From CAWJPY01 sp963844865 (GTDB taxonomy: Bacteria; Acidobacteriota; Thermoanaerobaculia; Thermoanaerobaculales; Sulfomarinibacteraceae), in NCBI GenBank assembly GCA_963844865.1, contig CAWJPY010000029.1, positions 1 to 64,000 on the forward strand: a stretch of 64,000 nt of DNA, in the 5' to 3' direction. The notes beneath the pieces were generated by a model, which made no database searches, was not told the DNA's origin, and saw only the letters and a list, made by a program, of their open reading frames with translations. A program made the translations under genes and the position numbers. Below, in pieces: positions 28,287 to 39,437 of this stretch (positions are counted from its first letter, which is position 1; the number at the start of each line of letters is the position of its first letter).

Positions 28287-29132
28287 TCAGCCCCTCGCTC
28301 CGGGATCGCTGCTCACGCACGGAGCACGTCCCATGCTTTTCCCAACCGGCATCGAGGAGGTCGCGTTCCAGAATCTGGGGGAATCCCCGACCTGCAGACG
28401 GCACCGGTGTGAGCGGTACGCGCCCTCGGCAGGGCTGATGTTCACCGGCCGTCTGTCTCCCCCGGCGGACGTCGCCGTCTCCAGGTAGGAGGCGATCTCC
28501 TTGGCCTGCCCGTCGGTGATGCCGGCGACGTGCATCTGATTCATGTGCTGGCGCATCCTGGCCACCACCGCCGGCCACTGGGCGGACCGGTACTTGCGGG
28601 GATCCGGCAATGCATGGCACCGAGCACACTCCTTGGCGAACAGCTCCTGACCGGGGCCTGCCGCGGGAGCCGCGCCCTCGGGCAAAGCGCGCAGTGCGTG
28701 CTCGCGGTAGTACGCCGTAAGGTCTCTCTCCTCCTCGGCGGAAGGCGCCACCACCGTGCGCATCCCACGGGTCGGAGCACCCATCATCATGCCACCCATC
28801 ATGCCCATCCGCGACATCCGATCCATGCGCAGGTACATGTTCCGCAGAATGGGCCTCCAGTCCGCCGCCGAGTGCGAGGATGGAGCGGGAATGCCGTGGC
28901 ACTGGGCACAGAACTGGCCGGCCAGCCTGGCGCCCACCGAGCTCGGCTCCGGGAGCTGGTCGGGCTCCACGCCGATGGGCTCCACGAAGTACTGCCTGTA
29001 GTCCACGGGCGACGGTTCAGGCGAGGGATCACCGGGGTCGCGTCCGCACCCCACCAGGCCCACGGCCAGGATGGTCAAGGCCCCCACGGCCGACGCGAGC
29101 GCCATCCGCCCATCGCCCCCAGATCTCATCAT
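28287..29132 (-). CDS. Dihaem cytochrome c lipoprotein
   Basis: A 281-residue electron-transfer protein. The chosen start (29132) follows GGAGG and gives a lipoprotein signal (ALASAVGALTILAVGLVGCG). Two haem c sites are seen: CAQCHG (about residue 76) and CARCHA (about 170). Between them lies a Met-rich stretch (RMGMMGGMMMG) that could supply ligands or bind copper. The sequence after the second haem domain (SYLETATSAGG) is Arg/Ser-rich and may be altered by a late frameshift. It is flanked on the same strand by a phospholipase D gene upstream and a hybrid kinase downstream. Confidence 0.8.
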   Translation of the reverse strand: MMRSGGDGRMALASAVGALTILAVGLVGCGRDPGDPSPEPSPVDYRQYFVEPIGVEPDQLPEPSSVGARLAGQFCAQCHGIPAPSSHSAADWRPILRNMYLRMDRMSRMGMMGGMMMGAPTRGMRTVVAPSAEEERDLTAYYREHALRALPEGAAPAAGPGQELFAKECARCHALPDPRKYRSAQWPAVVARMRQHMNQMHVAGITDGQAKEIASYLETATSAGGDRRPVNISPAEGAYRSHRCRLQVGDSPRFWNATSSMPVGKSMGRAPCVSSDPGARG

Positions 29133-29271
29133 CTCTTCCTCCACCTGCACGCCATTCGCCATCTCTCCTAAAAGACAACCGTCAGAGCCCCGGAATAATC
29201 CGGTGTTCTTCGCCGCTCACCCACGCTCGATTCGCCGGAGCGGGATGGGTCCCCGTCGACGCACCTGGAGT

Positions 29272-29303
29272 CAAACCGGTGCGGCACCGTCTCTGACCTA
29301 CCC
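29272..29303. repeat. Remnant of the 66-bp repeat family
   Basis: ACCGGTGCGGCACCGTCTCT followed by GACC, matching the outer flank GCACCGTCTCTGACC seen at 40211-40230. It lies in the 195-bp gap between the cytochrome and phospholipase D genes, which otherwise shows nothing. Confidence 0.35.
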
Positions 29304-29357
29304 GAAGTGGGGGATGAACGGGACGTGCCGATCGCTGCGGCTGTCGCCGCCGCTGGG

Positions 29358-30795
29358 TCACAGGTACGGCGACAGCAACCACGCCAGGCCGTCCCGGAGG
29401 CGGACGGGCAGCCGGCGCCGGGCCACGTCTTCGGGACCGACCACCCGCGCCCCGGCGAAGGCCCGCGCGAAGTGCTCCCCGAGCTCGGCGGTCAGGGCCC
29501 GGTCGTAGACCTCGAGGTTGAACTCGAAGTTCAGGCGCAGGCTGCGGGCGTCCAGGTTGGCCGAGCCCACGAGACAGTACAGGTCGTCCACCAGCAGCAG
29601 CTTGGTGTGGTCGAAGGGGGGCGGCTGGTAGGCCACCCGCACCCCGTACTCCAGGAGCTCATCGAGCAGCTTCCAGGACGCCCAGCCAACCAGGGGATGA
29701 TTGTTGGTGCCCGGTAGCAGGATGTCCACCCCACACCCCGCAGCGCCGCTGCGCACAGGGCGGACATGACCTCCCGGCCGGGCACGAAGTAGGGCGTCAT
29801 GATGCGCAGCCTGGAGCGGGCGGCGTGGAAGGCGCCGATGAGGATGCGCTGCAGCTTTTCGAAGTCCTCGTTGGGACCGTCCACGATGCCACGGATCAGC
29901 ACCGGTCGCTCCTCGAGACCGTCCGGGATCGTCACCGGCTCGCCGGCCTCGCCGGTCACGAACGCCCAGTCGTCGCGGAAGGTCTCCTCCATCTGGAGCA
30001 CGGCCGGCCCCGTGATGCGGAAGTGGATGTCGTTCACACGGCGGGGGTTGTCCGTGTCCGCACGAGGTGGCGGTCGCCGATGTTCATGCCTCCGGTGAAG
30101 CCGACGCGCCGGTCCACGACCAACAGCTTGCGGTGGTTCCGCAGGTTCAGGTGGAGGCGGCTGCGAAACGGCGACAGGGGCAGGAACTCCGCGTAAGGCA
30201 CCCCCGCCCGGCGGAGCAGCCGCCGCGACGGCGGCCACGAGTACACCTGGCCGAAGCCGTCCAGCAGGACCCGCACCTCGACCCCCCGCTCCACCGCCCG
30301 TTGCAGGGCGCCCACGAAGGAGCGGCCCGTCCCGTCGGAGTCGAACAGGTAGGTCGCCAGGGAGATCGTGGCGGAGGCCTCCGCGATGGCGACCAGCATC
30401 GCCTGGTAGGCCTCCTCTCCGCCATACAGCGCCTCGATGGTGTTCCCGGGCAGCAGACGCTGGCGGGTCACCGCCGCGGCGGTGTGGGCCAGGGGACGGT
30501 ACCGGCCCGGCACCAGGGCCGGCACGGGCCCCCGCCCCTCCGTGCCGCCGTCCCCGCTCTGAGCGCCGAGCTCCTGCCGGCGCTCCCCGTACTTGCGGCC
30601 CCGGGTTCGGATGCGGTTGACGCCCAGCAGGAAGTAGAGGAAGGCGCCGAAGCCCGGCATGGCCAGGCAGACCGCGATCCACCCCAGCGCCGAGCGGGAG
30701 TCCCGCTTGGTGTCCAGGGCGTGGGCCGCGGCCGCCACCGAGACCGCCAGCCCGATCACGATCAGAATGATGAAGATCATGCGGGACATTGCCAT
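29358..30795 (-). CDS. cls: Cardiolipin synthase / phospholipase D family protein, two frameshifts
   Basis: About 478 residues. Two N-terminal membrane helices (FIILIVIGLAVSVAAAAHAL; ALGWIAVCLAMPGFGAFLYF) precede two phospholipase D domains. The HKD motifs are NHRKLLVVDRRVGFTGGMNI (first) and FDHTKLLLVDDLYCLVGSAN (second), with N..NH in place of the first H of the first motif (LNLRNHRK). The frame changes near 30050 and 29755. Cardiolipin synthases condense two phosphatidylglycerols. The start at 30795 is chosen for its position just before the first helix; 30852 is an alternative. It is likely the first gene of a leftward set with cytochrome c and a hybrid kinase. Confidence 0.78.
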
Positions 30796-31021
30796 TCTGC
30801 CACGCCTTGTGGCGGCGAGCCAGTCATCCCCGCGCTCTACCTGCGCCGGCATCCCGGCTTCGGCGCCAAGCCCCTCTGACAACGCACACGTCGGGCTGGA
30901 CGCGTGACTCGGGTTTGCGATATTCTCGCATCTCGCATCGGCAAACGCGAGACACGGCAGTCACACGGAAGAGCAGACATCGTCACGGGTCGGTGGCGGG
31001 AGTGGGACGCGATGACCGACG

Positions 31022-33095
31022 ATGGCCAGCATGCCCAGCCCAGGCGGGCCCATGGGCGGCCGCGGGCGGCGGCACCGCGGCAGACGGCGGTCCGATCGCG
31101 TGGACGAGCACCTGGCAGCAGTCCTGGAGGCAACCTCGGACCTGGTCTCCACAGCCACCCCCGACGGCAGAATCCTGTACTTCAACCGGGCCGCCCGCGA
31201 GCGGTTCGGCATTCCGGACGACGCGGATCTGTCCACGCTCAGCGTGAGCGACCTCCACCCCGAGTGGGCGTTCCGCGTCCTCGAGGACCAGGCCGTCCCC
31301 GCCGCGCTCCGGAACGGTGAGTGGCGGGGGGAGTCCACCATCCTCGACCGCCATGGCCGCGTCATCCCGGTCTCCCAGGTGGTGCTGGCCCACAGGAACG
31401 CGGCGGGAGAGGTGCGCTTCCTCTCCACCATCGTCCGCGACATCTCCGAGCTCAAGCGTCTGCGAGGACTCCCTGGAGCGGCGCATCGAGGCCAGGACCC
31501 GGGAGCTGGGCCAGGCCAACGCCGCGCTCGAGGAAGAGGTGGCGCGCCGCAGCGCGGCCCAGGAGGCGCTGCGCCGGCACAACGAGATCCTCACCACCAT
31601 CATCGACCACAGCCCGGTGATCATGGTCCTGGCCGACCCGGACGGTCGCTTCGAGTTCGTGAGCAAGGCCTTCGAACGCCTCACCGGGTGGAGCGAGGAC
31701 GACCTCCAGAACGCCGACATCCTCAGCTGCTGCTACCCGGACCCCGAGGTTCGACGGAAGGCCGAGGAGTGCATCCGCAAGGCGGAGCCAGGGTGGTTCG
31801 AGTTCCCCATGACCACGCGCAACGGCCGCGAGCTGCTGATCTCGTGGGCCAACGTGCGCCTGTCGGACGGCTCGCAGATCGGCATCGGGGTCGACGTCAC
31901 GGAGACGAAGCTCGTCCAGGACGCCCTGGAGACCCTCAACGCCGAGCTCGAGCAGCGCAACGCCCGGCTGCAGGTCATGGCCCTGGAGCTCACCCAGGCC
32001 CAGGAGGCGGAACGCCGGCGCCTGGCGCAGCTCCTTCACGACAACCTCCAGCAGCTCCTCACCGGGGCGAAGTTCAGCCTCCAGGCGAGCCGCCGCGACG
32101 CCGACCACGTCCCCCAGCTGGGCGCCAGCCTCGACCGCATCGAGGGCCTCATGGAGGAGGCCATCCGGGTGTCCCGCTCCCTGACCCTGGACCTCGCCCC
32201 GCCGGCGCTGTACGAGTCGGGTCTGGCGGCCGGGCTGGAGTCCCTGGCCCGGCAGAGCCGGGAGACCCACGGCCTCGACGTGCGCGTCGAGATCTCCCGG
32301 GATGCGGAGCCCTCGTCGGAGGCGATCCGGGTCTTCCTCTACCAGGCGGTCCGGGAGCTGCTCTTCAACGCGGCCAAGCACGCCCGCGCCACCCAGGCCC
32401 GGGTCTGTCTGTTCCCCTGCGGGGAGGAGCTCGCCCTCACCGTGGAGGATGACGGCGTCGGCTTCGATCCCGTGCAGGTCGCCGACGGCAACGGCGACAG
32501 CTGCGGCTTCGGGCTGTTCAGCATCCGCGAGCGCATCGTTCCCCTGGGCGGCAGCCTGGAGATCTCCAGCGAGCCCGGTTGCGGCAGCCGCTTCACCCTG
32601 CGTGCGCCCCTCGGCACCATCGCCCCGCCCCGCACCCCCCGGCCCTCCGACGCGGCCCCCCCCGCCGCGGCCGAGTTCCCTCCCGACGCCATCGCCACCG
32701 GCGAGAGCTCGAGCACGCTGCGAGTGCTGCTCGCCGACGACCACGTGGTCATGCGGCACGGCCTGGCAGCCCTCCTGGACCAGCAGCCCGACATCGAGAT
32801 CGTGGCCGAGGCCGACGACGGCCGCCAGGCCGTGGAGCTGGCGCGCCGGCTCTCACCGGATGTGGTGGTCATGGACGTCAACATGCCCGAGATGGGAGGT
32901 CTGGAGGCGACGGCGCTCCTCACCCGTGAGCTGCCCGCCGTCCGGGTGGTCGCCCTGTCCGTCTACGCCAGCCGGGACATGGAGCAGAGCATGCGGGCCG
33001 CCGGCGCCAGCGCCTACCTGAGCAAGGCGGGTCCCGCCCAGAACCTGCTCGCCGCCATCCGCGGCGAAGACCCGGCTCCGACCGAGATCGACTGA
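31022..33095 (+). CDS. Hybrid histidine kinase PAS-PAS-HisKA_3-HATPase-REC, one frameshift
   Basis: About 691 residues, cytosolic. PAS1 (EHLAAVLEATSDLVSTATPD) and PAS2 (EILTTIIDHSPVIMVLADPD) are followed by a coiled coil, HisKA_3 (EAERRRLAQLLHDNLQQLLT, His near 338), ATPase (VRELLFNAAKHARATQARV, DDGVGFDP, CGFGLFSIRERIVPLGG) and a receiver (LLADDHVVMRHGLAALLDQQ; Asp in VVVMDVNMPEMGG). One frameshift lies near 31465 (after ISELKR). Like its paralogue at 26070-28207 it ends in a NarL-like receiver with no helix-turn-helix. It is divergent from the phospholipase D gene, with a 226-bp gap between them. Confidence 0.82.
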
Positions 33096-33169
33096 AGCAC
33101 GGTGCCTCCGGGATGCGCGAGAGGATGCCAGGCAGGCGGGCCTCCGCGTCGGCCTGCCCGACGCGCACA

Positions 33170-33292
33170 GAGATCGCCGCCGCCGCGGTTCGCTGCCGCC
33201 GCTGCTGGTCATCGCCGCTGCCCACTGCCGCGGTCGCGGTTCGCGGACCCGGGCGCGGACGCGGACGCGGGAGCGTCGCAGATCTCCAGGTG
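33170..33292 (+). repeat. Degenerate CTGATCGC/GCGGACGCG repeat, copy 2
   Basis: GAGATCGCCGCCGCCGCGG, then CTGCTGGTCATCGCCGCTGC and a tail GCGGTCGCGGTTCGCGGACC with GGACGCGGACGCGGGAGCG. Word order matches the other copies. It fills most of the 202-bp gap between a convergent kinase and the YfcC transporter gene. Confidence 0.45.
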
Positions 33293-33297
33293 TCGGG

Positions 33298-34746
33298 TCA
33301 CTGCAGCCCGATGGCCACCGCGAGAATCAGGAAGACTGCGGACAGCGCCAGGAGCTGGCCGAGCAGGGGCAGCATGAAGCGCAGCCAGCGGTCATAGGGG
33401 ACGCGCGCCAGCCCGAGCATGGCCATGAGGATGCCGGAGGTGGGAATGACGGTGTTGGAGAAGCCGTCGCCGCAGGTGAAGGCGAACACCGCGGTCTGCC
33501 GGGTCAGCCCGAGCACGTCGGCCAGGGGCGTCATCAGGGGCATGGTCACGGCCGCCTGACCGGAGCCGGAGGGAATGAACAGGTTGAGCCCGGTCTGAAC
33601 GAGGAGCATGCCCTCGGCAGCCACGTACCGCGGCACCTGTTGCAGGACCGTCGCCGCTGAGTGGATGAGGGTGTCCAGGACCTGGCCCTGGTCCAGGACC
33701 ACGGTGATGCCGCGGGCGAACCCCACCACCAGCGCCGCGACCACCATGTCCTCCATGCCCCTGACCGCCGCTCTCACCGCCTCGTCCATGGGCAGCCGGC
33801 CCACCACCACCGCCACCACTCCCATGAGGAAGAAGCCCCCCGCCATTTCCGGCAGCCACCAGCCCATCTTCTGCACCGCGTAGAGGATGAAGGCGAAGAT
33901 GGCGCCCGAGGCGAGCAGGATCGCCAGGTGCCTGCGCTCCAGGGCGGGCGGGTCGGCATGCTCGTCGCCGACGTCGAAGGCGTCTCCGGCCATGACCGAT
34001 GTGGACGGGTCCCTGCGGACCCGGGCCCCGTAACGCAGCACGTAGACGAGCGCCACCACCATGGCACAGGCGAAGAAGGCCAGCCGGAAGCCCAGGGCGC
34101 TGTTGAGGGGCAGCTCGGCGATCCCCTGGGCGATGTTGACGGTGAAGGGGTTGGTGGTGGCGGCCGCGAAGCCCACCTCGGCGGCCACGAACACGAGGGC
34201 CATGCCGAAGACGCGGTCGCAGTCGATCTCCTTGGCCACCACCAGGAAGATCGGCACCAGGGGGATGAACTCCTCACCCATGCCGAGGGTGGAGCCGCCG
34301 ACGGCGATGACCGTCATGAGGACGACGGTGAGCACCCGCCAGGACCCGCGGAAGCGGGCCAGCAACGCGTGCAGCACCGCCGCGATGGTGCCCGTGCGCT
34401 GCAGGATGCCGAACGTGCCGCCGATGATGAAGATGAAGAAGATGATGTCGGCGGCCGCGATCATGCCCCGCGGGATGGCGCTCAGAAAGCCCTCCACGCT
34501 CACCGGGCTGGCCTCGCCCGGAACCTCGTCACCGAACAGGATGCCCCTCACCGAGGTGTGCTTGGGCAGGGTCTCGAAGGTCCCCGGCACCACCACCGTG
34601 CGCTCGCGGCCGCCCACGATGCGCTGCTCCCGGGCGTAGCGCCCGGCGGGGATGACCCAGGTCAAGAGGCTGCAGGCCAGGATCATGAAGGTCAGCAGGG
34701 TGAACACGTGCGGCATCTTGAGCCGCAATCCTCGACCGTCGACCAC
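33298..34746 (-). CDS. YfcC family membrane transporter
   Basis: A 482-residue transporter with about 12 hydrophobic helices, of the YfcC / ArgD-type C4-dicarboxylate-like anion permease family. Motifs: PHVFTLLTFMILACSLLTWV at the N-terminus, STLGMGEEFIPLVPIFLVVA, FAAATTNPFTVNIAQGIAEL, LNLFIPSGSGQAAVTMPLMT and GDGFSNTVIPTSGILMAMLG near the C-terminus. Substrate is unknown; family members are linked to amino acids or short organic acids. A GTG at 34746 is chosen because GAGGAGGG precedes it by seven bases; the ATG at the next LKMPHVF would shorten it by ten residues. Confidence 0.82.
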   Translation of the reverse strand: MVDGRGLRLKMPHVFTLLTFMILACSLLTWVIPAGRYAREQRIVGGRERTVVVPGTFETLPKHTSVRGILFGDEVPGEASPVSVEGFLSAIPRGMIAAADIIFFIFIIGGTFGILQRTGTIAAVLHALLARFRGSWRVLTVVLMTVIAVGGSTLGMGEEFIPLVPIFLVVAKEIDCDRVFGMALVFVAAEVGFAAATTNPFTVNIAQGIAELPLNSALGFRLAFFACAMVVALVYVLRYGARVRRDPSTSVMAGDAFDVGDEHADPPALERRHLAILLASGAIFAFILYAVQKMGWWLPEMAGGFFLMGVVAVVVGRLPMDEAVRAAVRGMEDMVVAALVVGFARGITVVLDQGQVLDTLIHSAATVLQQVPRYVAAEGMLLVQTGLNLFIPSGSGQAAVTMPLMTPLADVLGLTRQTAVFAFTCGDGFSNTVIPTSGILMAMLGLARVPYDRWLRFMLPLLGQLLALSAVFLILAVAIGLQ

Positions 34747-34863
34747 GCCGGAGCCCTCCTCGTCCCCACCAGGATACGCACACCCATGACGGTACGCACG
34801 GTCCGTGGGTGCTATCATGCGCACATCCCGTCCCGCTGCTCCGTGGTCCACCGGAGGAGCACC

Positions 34864-35445
34864 ATGAGCAGATCGGGATTGTGCGCGGCGGCCTGGACCG
34901 CCGCCATCCTCGCCGCCGCGGCGTTGCTAAGCGCCGCCGGCACCACGCCCACGCCCACTCCCTCTCCCGTCACCCGAGGCAACACGTCCCTGGCCCGCTA
35001 CGCCGATCGCGCTCCACTGCGGGCCTCCCCCCTCCAGCGGGGAGAGGACGGCGGGATCGTCATCACCAACGACACCGTGCTCGAGCTCCGCGAAGGTGGC
35101 TTTGTGACCACGGTCTCGGGGCCGGGGGCTCGATCAGACAGCCCCTCGACCACCCCTTCCCCCCGCGCCGCCCGCCGCGCGTACTGGCGTCGGTGCGTCG
35201 ACGCCCAGCGTCGGCGCATTGCCGCCGCGGCGGACGAGCTCGCCAAGGCGGACGCCCGCGTCCGGGCCCTCGAGGACGCGGCGCTCACCGGCGGCCGCGG
35301 CGCCGTCAAGCGCTGGGCGAAGGTGGACGAGGCGAAGCGACGGCGCCTGGTGATCGCGCGCCACCTGCAGCGGGAGCGCGAGGCGCTTGGAGCCGTCATC
35401 CGCGCGGCTCGCCGGGAGGGGGCGGAGCCCGGCTGGTTCCGGTGA
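34864..35445 (+). CDS. Exported protein of unknown function
   Basis: A 193-residue protein that I do not recognise. A signal peptide (MSRSGLCAAAWTAAILAAAA) is followed by a Thr/Pro linker (GTTPTPTPSPVTRG), a middle part (GIVITNDTVLELREGGFVTT) and a C-terminal half that is strongly helical and basic (ARRAYWRRCVDAQRRRIAAA, ELAKADARVRALEDAA), suggesting a coiled coil. ATG at 34864 follows GGAGGAG. Divergent from the YfcC gene. Confidence 0.65.
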   Translation: MSRSGLCAAAWTAAILAAAALLSAAGTTPTPTPSPVTRGNTSLARYADRAPLRASPLQRGEDGGIVITNDTVLELREGGFVTTVSGPGARSDSPSTTPSPRAARRAYWRRCVDAQRRRIAAAADELAKADARVRALEDAALTGGRGAVKRWAKVDEAKRRRLVIARHLQREREALGAVIRAARREGAEPGWFR

Positions 35446-35447
35446 CG

Positions 35448-35518
35448 CCCGGTGCTGATCGCCGGCGCTGGCGCCGGCTGCGGACGCGGCCGCGCACGCG
35501 GGAGTGGGAGCGGGAATG
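35448..35518 (+). repeat. Degenerate CTGATCGC/GCGGACGCG repeat, copy 3
   Basis: GTGCTGATCGCCGGCGCTGG, then CGCCGGCTGCGGACGCGG and CGCGCACGCGGGAGTGGGAG. Short copy in the 155-bp gap between two small genes. Confidence 0.4.
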
Positions 35519-35600
35519 CCAACGGCCGGTCCGGGCCATATACTTGAGAGAAGAGCCCACGGAGCGATCCGGCCGACCAGCGGCCAGAGGGAGGTGCCGT

Positions 35601-35801
35601 ATGCGGACCGGTCCGGAGAAGATCGAGGTGTTCTGCCCCAAGTGCGGCGAGTCCTTCGGGGACTGGCAGCTATCAGACGTGGACCCCGCGGTGACGTCCC
35701 GCTGTCGCCACTGCGGATACGACATGCTCTACGACCAGGCCCTCCGTATGGATGGAGCGTGGGAGCCCCCGTCCGACGACCTGGAGGCCACGGAGCACTG
35801 A
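35601..35801 (+). CDS. Small zinc-ribbon protein
   Basis: A 66-residue protein with two CxxC knuckles: EVFCPKCGESFGDW and TSRCRHCGYDMLYDQ, spaced about 24 residues apart, as in small zinc ribbons. The rest is acidic. ATG at 35601 follows GAGGGAGG. It lies 54 bp before the sensor kinase gene and may share its transcript. Function unknown. Confidence 0.65.
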   Translation: MRTGPEKIEVFCPKCGESFGDWQLSDVDPAVTSRCRHCGYDMLYDQALRMDGAWEPPSDDLEATEH

Positions 35802-35855
35802 CGGGGGAAGGGGAGGCCCCTTGATTCGACGAGCCTCCCTTGCCATCCTGGGCTG

Positions 35856-37186
35856 GTGTTGAGGACCTACCGGCTGCCGATTCTCGGCGCGGCGGTTTCG
35901 CTGGGCCTGTTGGTGGCGTGGATGGTCTCCGAGCGTCACCAGGCCGTGGAGCTCGGACTGCAGGAGGTGCGGCAGGCGGCGCACGACGTGGCCGACACCG
36001 TCGAGGCCAGCATCCAGGCCCAGGTGCGGCGCGGCCACCTGGCGCGGGAGCGGGTGCACGCCATCTTCGACAGCATCGTCCAGACCACGGACGTCGCCTT
36101 CCTCATCCTCGAGGTGGACGGCAGGCGGGAGATCTCCTCCGGGAACGCGCACGCGATCCTGGGCATCGAGGGCTCGCACGGGACCCGCCTCGACGGTCCC
36201 CTGTTCCTGCACTGGGAAGAGGTGCGGTTGGAGGAGTCGCCCCTGCCGCTGCGTCACCGCTACCCGGACTTCGACTGGCAGGACGACGGCCGCCAGCCGA
36301 GCGACGACCTGGACGTGGAGGGACGCACCCAGGTGCTCATCCTGGGCACCGACGCCGGGCCCTACTATCGTCACGTCGGCACCGCCACCAACCGCCTGCT
36401 CCTCACCGGCGGCATCGGACTGGCCTGCATCATCGCCCTAACCGCAGCCTGGAGCGAGTCGATCCGCAACCGCCTGCTGGCCGCGCACCTCGACGCCGAG
36501 CGCCTGCGCGGGGAGCACCTGGCCGAGCTCGGGCAGGCGGCCGCCGGCCTGGCCCACGAGACCAAGAACCCACTCGGTCTCATCCGCGGGCTCGCGCAGC
36601 GGGTGTCGGGGGACGTCGACGTCCCGCCGCAGGCCCGGGAGATGGCCGAGTCGATCCTCGACGAAGTGGACACGGCGGTGGCGCGGCTCGGCGACTTCCT
36701 GGCCTACGCCTCGACCCGCCGGCCCCACCTCCAGTCCTTCGACGGCGCCGAGCTGGTGCGCAGGGTGGCCACCCTGTTGGAACCGGAGTACGAGGCCGCC
36801 GGCCTCACCCTGGAGGTGAGCACCGCCGAGATCAGGCTGCTCGGCGACGTGGAGATGCTCAAGCAGGTGCTGGTCAACCTGCTCCTCAACAGCCTCCACG
36901 CGTCCACTCCGGGAGCCACCGTCCACGTCCTGTTGACGCCGGAGGCCAGGGGCGCCCGCATCGCGGTCCGGGACGAGGGCTGCGGCATCCCCCCCGAGGT
37001 GAGGCCGAGCCTGTTCCGGCCCTACGTCACCGGCCGCGCCGGGGGCCACGGCCTGGGTCTCGCCATCGTCGGCCGTATCGCCGAGCAGCACGGCTGGACG
37101 GTGGACATCCTCTCCCCGGTGGCCGACAGCCGCGGGACGGAGGTGACGATCGGGGGCATCGCCCTCGGGCAGACGGGGGACACGGC

Positions 37187-37190
<4 letters not shown>
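35856..37190 (+). CDS. Membrane sensor histidine kinase (NtrB/ZraS-like)
   Basis: A 444-residue kinase. Helix 1 (LPILGAAVSLGLLVAWMV) and helix 2 (LLLTGGIGLACIIALTAAW, about 185-203) enclose a ~150-residue periplasmic sensor domain. HisKA: HLAELGQAAAGLAHETKNPL with His near 233. ATPase: N box LVNLLLNSLHAS, G boxes DEGCGIPPEV and GGHGLGLAIVGRIAEQHGWT. The start is a GTG at 35856 without a clear ribosome site. Its stop overlaps the regulator's GTG (GTGA, 37187-37190), so the pair is translationally coupled. Soluble cues in the periplasm, possibly redox or metal, are plausible because an exported rubrerythrin lies just downstream. Confidence 0.88.
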
Positions 37191-38550
<1,360 letters not shown>

Positions 38551-38565
38551 GAGATCCCCCGGGAC

Positions 38566-38615
38566 GGTGCGCACAATGTGCGCACCTGCGCCCCGCCGCG
38601 CAGGAATTGCGCACC
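38566..38615 (+). promoter_or_regulatory. Palindromic upstream activator sites
   Basis: GGTGCGCACA (38566-38575) and TGTGCGCACC (38577-38586) form a perfect 10-bp inverted repeat around one base. A further half-site, ATTGCGCACC, lies at 38606-38615, and CTGCGC/GCGCAG (38586-38591/38598-38603) is another small inverted repeat. The palindrome centre is about 95 bp before the -12 element, the usual distance for NtrC-type enhancer sites. The adjacent regulator is the obvious candidate to bind it. Confidence 0.65.
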
Positions 38616-38657
38616 GGGATGATCCAGTCATTGTGTTTATTTTCTTACACTTCCGAG

Positions 38658-38673
38658 TTGGCACAGGGGTTGC
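38658..38673 (+). promoter_or_regulatory. Sigma54 (-24/-12) promoter
   Basis: TGGCAC-A-GGGG-TTGCT matches the sigma54 consensus TGGCACRNNNNTTGCW at every defined base, with GG and GC ten bases apart. Transcription would start near 38684, about 57 bp before the rubrerythrin ATG. Confidence 0.8.
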
Positions 38674-38740
38674 TCATGGGATCGGCGAAGCGACGCGTCC
38701 CCCGACGGACGCGGAGCCCACAACACCACAGGAGGACCCC

Positions 38741-39397
38741 ATGACCAGCACCCGACGTTTCATCACCCGCACCGGCCTCATCGCCGCCACCGTCGCCGCC
38801 CTCGGCCTTGCCGCCGCCGGCTGGTGGCTCGCCACCCCCGCCGCAGCCGCCGACGGCGCCGGCAGCACGCTCGCGAACCTGCAGGAGGCGTACAACGGCG
38901 AGTCCAACGCCCACGCCCGCTACCTCGCCTTCGCCGCCAAGGCCGACGAGGAGGGCTACACCAAGGTGGCCAGCATCTTCCGCGCCGCCGCCCGGGCCGA
39001 GAGCATCCACGCGTCCAACCACGCTGCGGTGATCCGCGACCTCGGCGCAGAGCCCACCGCCGTCATCGAAACCCCGGTCGTGAAGAGCACCGCCGACAAC
39101 CTGCGGGCCGCCATCGCCGGGGAGTCCTACGAACGGGACACCATGTACCCCGACTTCATCGCCGCCGCCAAGGCCGAGGGCCAGAAGGACGCCATCCGCT
39201 CCTTCAACTTCGCCAAGGAGGCGGAGGCCGGCCACGCCGAGCTCTACACCCAGGCCCTCGACAAGCTGGACTCCATGACCGGCGATCCCCTTCAGCTCGC
39301 CGTGTGCCCCGTCTGCGGCCGCACCGTGGTCAACATCCAGGGTGAGAAGTGCCCGGTGTGCTTCACCCCCACTGAGAAGTACATCTCGGTGAGCTGA
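38741..39397 (+). CDS. Exported rubrerythrin family protein
   Basis: A 218-residue di-iron protein. The N-terminus STRRFITRTGLIAATVAALG contains RRxF, suggesting Tat export, and ends near TPAAAADGA. The ferritin-like domain has the expected Glu/His ligands: NLQEAYNGESNAHARYLAF, AARAESIHASNHA, GESYERDTMYPDF and FAKEAEAGHAELY. A C-terminal rubredoxin-like ribbon has CPVCGRTVVNIQGEKCPVC. Rubrerythrins reduce peroxides. Most are cytosolic, so periplasmic location is notable. ATG at 38741 follows GGAGGACCCC. It lies directly behind the sigma54 promoter at 38658-38673. Confidence 0.86.
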   Translation: MTSTRRFITRTGLIAATVAALGLAAAGWWLATPAAAADGAGSTLANLQEAYNGESNAHARYLAFAAKADEEGYTKVASIFRAAARAESIHASNHAAVIRDLGAEPTAVIETPVVKSTADNLRAAIAGESYERDTMYPDFIAAAKAEGQKDAIRSFNFAKEAEAGHAELYTQALDKLDSMTGDPLQLAVCPVCGRTVVNIQGEKCPVCFTPTEKYISVS

Positions 39398-39437
39398 CGG
39401 CGGCCCCGTCCGGACGCACATCGAAGTCAATCCAGGC

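Noticed and set aside
38566..38586. The GGTGCGCACA/TGTGCGCACC palindrome as the terminator of the regulator gene
   Set aside because: There is no T-run, the arms are separated by a single base so a hairpin is unlikely, and its distance to a consensus sigma54 promoter fits an enhancer site better.
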